Positions 59,923-64,000 of a stretch of DNA of 64,000 bases are shown one piece after another (position 1 is the stretch's first letter; every line of letters starts with the position of its first letter). The notes under the pieces are model-generated. The model ran no database searches. It had not been told where the DNA came from and was given only the letters and a program-made list of their open reading frames with translations. Both the position numbers and the translations under genes were made by a program. Source of the DNA: Gammaproteobacteria bacterium (GTDB lineage: Bacteria; Pseudomonadota; Gammaproteobacteria; GRL18). The stretch is taken from assembly GCA_026196615.1 (NCBI GenBank), contig JAPHSW010000049.1, positions 1 to 64,000 on the forward strand, in the 5' to 3' direction.

Positions 59923-62900
59923 ATGCTTCAATTTTTCCAAAGCGTCAAAGGGCGTCTCAGCTTTCTATTGTCACTAGCCATTATCTCATTACTATTCTTT
60001 GGATCTTTAAGTTACGAGAAATTTAACAATGTCCGTCATACAATGACAGATTTTCAAACAGAACTAAAAAATAAACGAACTAAAATTGCTGATCAACAGC
60101 AAGAAATTTCTGCAACAAAAGCTGACTTCTCTTTACAAAAAGCACAAATTTCTGAAGAGAAAGCAAATATATCAGAAAAGAAAATTGACATCTCCCGTCA
60201 AAAAGAAGACATGATTGCTAAATCATTTCAAACGGCCCAAAAAACAGGAATTGTTTACCTCTCTCTTGAAACACTTGCAAAAGGTCAACAAGTTTTATGG
60301 GAACACGCTTACCTTCGAAAGTTAACAGGCAAAGATACTGGCTTAATAAAAGAGATGAAAGCTCTGGCCTTAGAACGAAAAAATCTATTGTTGGCTTTCC
60401 ACCATTTAAAAACTCAGGATAAAGAAGAAAAAGAAGCTAAAGAAGCATTTTTTGCTTACATCAAAGAAAAAATCAGACCACTTTTAAAAGAATCTGTTAT
60501 GAGTATTCATAAAGGAAAACTTAATGAATTTGATAAACTAAAAAATAAAATACCAGAAGAATACCAGGAACTTAAAGCACTGGGACATACTCTTATTAAA
60601 ATCATTAACGCACAAACAAAACAATTTGATTCTTTAAGAGAAAGTTTACGCTGGGCTGAAGAAGATTTTATTTCCAAAGAAAAGAAAATGATTGAAAAGG
60701 AAAAAGCCTTCACTGCGAAAGAAGAAAAACTCAAAGAAAAAGAAGTGCATCTTAATGAACAATCCAAACAACTGGAAATCGAAGGCGATGAACATCTTTC
60801 CCAGTTATCTGAGGATATTGATGCAGCAATAAGAACTATTTTCCTTGTTATGGGTATTGCAGTCTTAGTCCTAATGGTCGGTGGTTTCTTATTGGTCCGT
60901 TCAATTACTAAACCAATCGATACTCTCAGAGAAAGTGCCGATCAACTGGCATCAGGAAACCTTGAATTAAAAATTGATACTAGTCGTAAAGATGAGCTTG
61001 GATTTTTGGCTATCAGTTTTGATCAGATGCGTAATGCTATCAGCAAAAAACTCAGTGATTTAGCTATTTTAAATAGCACAGGTGAAAAAATGGCTGGTAT
61101 GTTCCAGGAAGATATTGTTCTTAAAGAAGCCATTCGAATCATGCACAATCAAACCAACGTTGAAACTGGATCAATTTATTTACTGGATGAAAATAATGAA
61201 TTGAGATTATCGGCTTATTATCCTGATAATGCAGCAGCTCCACATAAGGATTATGTAAAAACTTTCCAAATGGGTGAAGGAATTGCTGGCTATGTTGCAA
61301 GCAAGATGAAAACAATCTTTATTCCTGATATCACACGGGCACCAAATTTTATTAAAAACAAAGGAAGTAAACCTCGCGCCCTACTTTGTGTTCCAATGAT
61401 GGATGATAAAAAAATCTTTGGCGTCATGAATTTCAGTGGTGAAGTCGATAAAGTTACCTTTGATGAAGAAGATGAAGGTTTTGCATTAACAATTGCCCGA
61501 ATGGCCGTTATTACTGCAAAGAATATTAATATGGTTTCTGTCATTGAAGAACAAAACAGAACTCTGGAACAAAAAGTACTGGAACGTACAGCAGAACTTA
61601 GAGTTAAGACCAATGATATCAATAGTATGCTACAAAACATGCAACAAGGTATCTTTACCATTATCAAGGGCAATCTCATTCATCAGGAATATTCAGCTTA
61701 TCTTGAAGCTATTTTTGATGATGATGAACTAGCAGGTAAAAATGCACTCAACTTCCTCTTTGATAATAGTAATCTGGGCTCAAATGACCTCAATCAAATT
61801 GATGCTTGTATGGGATCTCTCATTGGAGAAGATGCCATGATGTTTGATTTTAATTCTCATTTATTGGTCACTGAATATGGCAAAACACTGCCAAGTGGTA
61901 AAGAACGTATTCTGGAACTAGACTGGAATGCAGTGGTTGATGAAGATGATGTCATTGATAAAGTTATGGTCACTGTTCGTGATGTCACTGATCTAAGAGC
62001 ATTACAAATTGAAGCTGACAAACAAAAAGAAGAACTTGAACTGATTGGTCAAATATTGTCCCTATCTCAACAAAAATTCCAGGGCTTTATCAAGTCATCC
62101 TACGAGTTTATTGATGAAAATGAAAAACTCATAAAGCAAAATAATAGTAAAGACATGGATATTATTGCCACTCTCTTCCGTAATATGCATACTATCAAGG
62201 GTAACGCACGTACTTATGGCTTAAGTTTTATTACTGATATTGTTCATGATACCGAAACAACCTATGACAAATTACGTCAAGAAGATGACTTTGAATGGCA
62301 ACAAGATGATCTTTTAAATGAACTAAATCAAGTCAAAGAAAGTGTAAAACGATATGAATTGACCTACGATCAAAAACTCTCCGGATTTTCTGGTAAAAAT
62401 GGTCTATTTGTCGATCAGAAACTGTTTGATACAATTACGCATTCTATTGGCGAAGCTAAGCAATCAAATCATCTTGAAGATATTCAAACTAATGTACATA
62501 AAGTTCATAGCACACTTGAAGCCATTGGCACTGAAGAAATCAGTGATGTTCTGGAAGATATATTGGGTGGCTTGCCCAACATGGCAAAAGATTTAAATAA
62601 AGAATTACCTGATGTCATTATTAATGATAATAATATCCGACTAAAAGAAGAAGTGACATCAATACTTAAAGATGTTTTCATGCACACTTTTAGAAACTCA
62701 ATGGATCATGGTTTAGAAACAGCAGAAATTCGTAAAGCGGTAGGCAAAGCAATTACTGGTCGTATTGAAATTGTTATGGAAGTTAAAGGTGACATGCTTT
62801 CAATAAGTTATAATGACGATGGTAAGGGTCTTGGCCTGGATCACCTCTATAAGAAAGCACTTGAAAATGATTATTTCACACCTGATCAAAGGGTTTCCGA

Positions 62901-63120
62901 TCAAGAAATTGCTGAACTCATTTTTAATTCAGGTTGTTCAACTGCCGAAAGTGTCACAATGGTTTCAGGCCGAGGTGTCGGAATGGATGCTATTAAACGC
63001 TTTATTCAACGTTTGGGTGGTGATATTACTTTGGAATTTAAATCTGAACGAGATGAGCAAGGGTTTAGACGTTTTTCTCAAGTGATCACGTTACCAAAAG
63101 AAAATTGTGTGGAGTTATAA
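59923..63120 (+). CDS. CheA-like transmembrane sensor kinase (stalk-HAMP-GAF-Hpt-HATPase)
   Basis: The product has 1065 residues. TM1 is about 12-28 and TM2 305-325. The periplasmic part has a first arm of heptads (residues 54-102, e.g. QISEEKA/NISEKKI/DISRQKE), a helical middle, and a second arm with hydrophobics every seven residues from F239 to L274. HAMP follows (about 325-377), GAF (about 385-545), a coiled-coil and PAS-like region (550-690), and Hpt with H756 in MHTIKGNARTYG. A CheA-type ATPase comes last (about 900-1055: FRNSMDHGLE, DDGKGLG, SGRGVGMDAI). There is no P5/CheW-like domain and no receiver. It probably phosphorylates the local CheY from a membrane signal, bypassing receptors. 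Confidence 0.85.
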   Translation: MLQFFQSVKGRLSFLLSLAIISLLFFGSLSYEKFNNVRHTMTDFQTELKNKRTKIADQQQEISATKADFSLQKAQISEEKANISEKKIDISRQKEDMIAKSFQTAQKTGIVYLSLETLAKGQQVLWEHAYLRKLTGKDTGLIKEMKALALERKNLLLAFHHLKTQDKEEKEAKEAFFAYIKEKIRPLLKESVMSIHKGKLNEFDKLKNKIPEEYQELKALGHTLIKIINAQTKQFDSLRESLRWAEEDFISKEKKMIEKEKAFTAKEEKLKEKEVHLNEQSKQLEIEGDEHLSQLSEDIDAAIRTIFLVMGIAVLVLMVGGFLLVRSITKPIDTLRESADQLASGNLELKIDTSRKDELGFLAISFDQMRNAISKKLSDLAILNSTGEKMAGMFQEDIVLKEAIRIMHNQTNVETGSIYLLDENNELRLSAYYPDNAAAPHKDYVKTFQMGEGIAGYVASKMKTIFIPDITRAPNFIKNKGSKPRALLCVPMMDDKKIFGVMNFSGEVDKVTFDEEDEGFALTIARMAVITAKNINMVSVIEEQNRTLEQKVLERTAELRVKTNDINSMLQNMQQGIFTIIKGNLIHQEYSAYLEAIFDDDELAGKNALNFLFDNSNLGSNDLNQIDACMGSLIGEDAMMFDFNSHLLVTEYGKTLPSGKERILELDWNAVVDEDDVIDKVMVTVRDVTDLRALQIEADKQKEELELIGQILSLSQQKFQGFIKSSYEFIDENEKLIKQNNSKDMDIIATLFRNMHTIKGNARTYGLSFITDIVHDTETTYDKLRQEDDFEWQQDDLLNELNQVKESVKRYELTYDQKLSGFSGKNGLFVDQKLFDTITHSIGEAKQSNHLEDIQTNVHKVHSTLEAIGTEEISDVLEDILGGLPNMAKDLNKELPDVIINDNNIRLKEEVTSILKDVFMHTFRNSMDHGLETAEIRKAVGKAITGRIEIVMEVKGDMLSISYNDDGKGLGLDHLYKKALENDYFTPDQRVSDQEIAELIFNSGCSTAESVTMVSGRGVGMDAIKRFIQRLGGDITLEFKSERDEQGFRRFSQVITLPKENCVEL

Positions 63121-63150
63121 TGTAAAAGGTAATTTGCACAATGTATGATA

Positions 63151-63183
63151 CCTTGATAGCCATTAAAAACATGGCTATCAAGG
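63151..63183 (+). terminator. Perfect 13-bp hairpin after the sensor kinase
   Basis: CCTTGATAGCCAT (63151-63163) pairs perfectly with ATGGCTATCAAGG (63171-63183) across seven bases, 30 bases past the kinase stop. No T run follows, so it may stall transcription or stabilise the 3' end. The rest of the gap to 63349 shows nothing I recognise. Confidence 0.65.
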
Positions 63184-63348
63184 AGACAATAAATTAAAAA
63201 AATATCCTATCATTCAATAACCTTTCTTTACACTTATTTGATATCACACTTCAGAAATCATTTAATTCTTCTGACTAACTTAATAACAGACATAAGCTCT
63301 AACAATAAAACACATTGTTTATATAAAAAGTACTCACTCAATTTCTCT

Positions 63349-63606
63349 TTAATGGTTTTTCATAAACCACATAGAAAAAGTGAGACTTAATGCACCAGAG
63401 ATAATGAGAAGATGATACTCAAAATAGGTGAAAAAACCTGAACTCAAAGTTGACAAGGTTGCCAAATTTTCAGGAGATTTATGTTCGATAATACCAGAGA
63501 CACCCAAAAAAATAACAAGTACAGAAAGAAATAATAAAATAGTGTGAATGCTTTTTGGATAATGCTCATGACTAGAATTCATGAGGTTATGGTGTTTCTT
63601 ATACAT
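63349..63606 (-). CDS. Small two-helix membrane protein, function unknown
   Basis: The product has 85 residues from ATG 63606; AGGAGG lies five bases upstream, one of the best ribosome-binding sites in the window, which argues for a real gene. A His-rich cytoplasmic-looking start (KKHHNLMNSSHEHYP) is followed by two hydrophobic segments, about 22-40 (IHTILLFLSVLVIFLGVSG) and 59-80 (YFEYHLLIISGALSLTFSMW). I do not recognise the family. It lies 115 bases downstream of the TRIC-like gene on the same strand and could be its partner. Confidence 0.6.
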   Translation of the reverse strand: MYKKHHNLMNSSHEHYPKSIHTILLFLSVLVIFLGVSGIIEHKSPENLATLSTLSSGFFTYFEYHLLIISGALSLTFSMWFMKNH

Positions 63607-63720
63607 GTTCACCTCCTACTTCCTTATTAGAGATAAATTATATATTAACCAAGTGTTTTAGTCAAGTAATATTTTTTATATGAAAACATCTATTCATATA
63701 AAAAATATTAATATCCCAAG

Positions 63721-64000
63721 TCATGATTTGAAACGAAATTTGGGCAAGCTGAGATTAAAATGTATAGCGAGTAACCGTGAGAAAAAGATACTAAAACCAG
63801 CAATGGTTGCTGACCAGGTAACATCTACCTGAAGAGCTAATAAGCTAATAAACAATAATGAACCTCCCCAGGAGACTGTCGCATAAAGTGGGCTCTGAAA
63901 TACTATGGGTTTTTCATTACACAACAAATCCCTGAATATTCCCCCCATAGTTCCTGTCATTACTCCCATAAAACTGGCAATCAACCAAGGAGCCCCTACC
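63721..64000 (-). CDS. TRIC/UPF0126-family membrane protein, 5' end missing
   Basis: The reading frame is open to the right edge; the last visible residues in translation order start VGAPWLIASFMGVMTGTMGG. The motif GVMTGTMGGIFRDLL matches the GxxTaxGGGxiRD loop of bacterial trimeric intracellular cation channels (UPF0126, YicG/YadS). Three more hydrophobic segments follow before a basic tail, KFRFKS. Only about 92 C-terminal codons are in the window. The family forms homotrimeric K+-permeable pores in the inner membrane; the physiological role in bacteria is unclear. Confidence 0.85.
   Translation of the reverse strand, partial: VGAPWLIASFMGVMTGTMGGIFRDLLCNEKPIVFQSPLYATVSWGGSLLFISLLALQVDVTWSATIAGFSIFFSRLLAIHFNLSLPKFRFKS

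Overview
The window is AT-rich, densely coded, and reads as a gammaproteobacterial chromosome. The evidence is the conserved leuS-lptE-holA-proA-nadD-rsfS-rlmH block joined to maf-rng-yhdP-nit, plus tamAB, rdgC, ybiT-, aas-, darP- and rnt-type genes. A PEP-CTERM protein with a sigma-54-type promoter and a PrsT-like TPR protein show that the organism also has an exosortase (PEP-CTERM) export/sorting system, although no exosortase gene lies here. I cannot name the genus. I see no rRNA, tRNA, CRISPR array, insertion sequence or prophage.

Layout. 1-1292: 3'-truncated PAS sensor histidine kinase. 1547-2752: trpB with no trpA beside it. 2753-3938: PEP-CTERM gene with tandem upstream repeats, a -24/-12 promoter and a strong terminator. 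4062-6165: thioredoxin-HEAT protein, zinc-ribbon methyltransferase, then a c-di-GMP-I-type riboswitch ahead of a degenerate rhodanese. 6186-12601: aas, small HD alarmone-hydrolase-like gene, ybiT, UmuD-like protease, rdgC. 12919-15711: PrsT-like TPR protein. 16174-20418: RND efflux pump and its adaptor. 20586-31752: gltS, a small ORF, then pyrC-rnt-CHASE2 cyclase-tamA-tamB. 32012-37036: cold-shock protein, NYN protein, Lon-like protease, darP, nitrilase. 37331-50748: the long minus-strand housekeeping block. 50904-51434: ybeL-type zinc-ribbon protein.

The two most unusual parts are at the right. At 51579-54690 a Slam-like TPR/beta-barrel protein is translationally coupled to a secreted FecR-domain protein whose C-terminus looks like the small barrel of Slam-exported proteins. 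At 54930-63120 there is an atypical chemosensory cluster: a CheW-like protein, a minimal membrane-anchored MCP hairpin, three CheX-like proteins carrying an ExxN phosphatase motif, a stand-alone CheY, and a CheA-like sensor kinase with its own transmembrane stalk, HAMP, GAF, Hpt and HATPase but no CheW-like P5 domain. The CheW-like protein and all three CheX-like proteins end in closely similar acidic-aromatic tails (SGDLEFF, SGELEFF, SGELEFF, AGGLDLF). One tail reads VDDLLDSGELEFF, resembling the CheY-binding C-terminus of E. coli CheZ (VDDLLDSLGF). My inference is a common docking peptide for the local CheY.

The window ends with a small two-helix membrane protein and the 3' part of a TRIC/UPF0126-family membrane protein.
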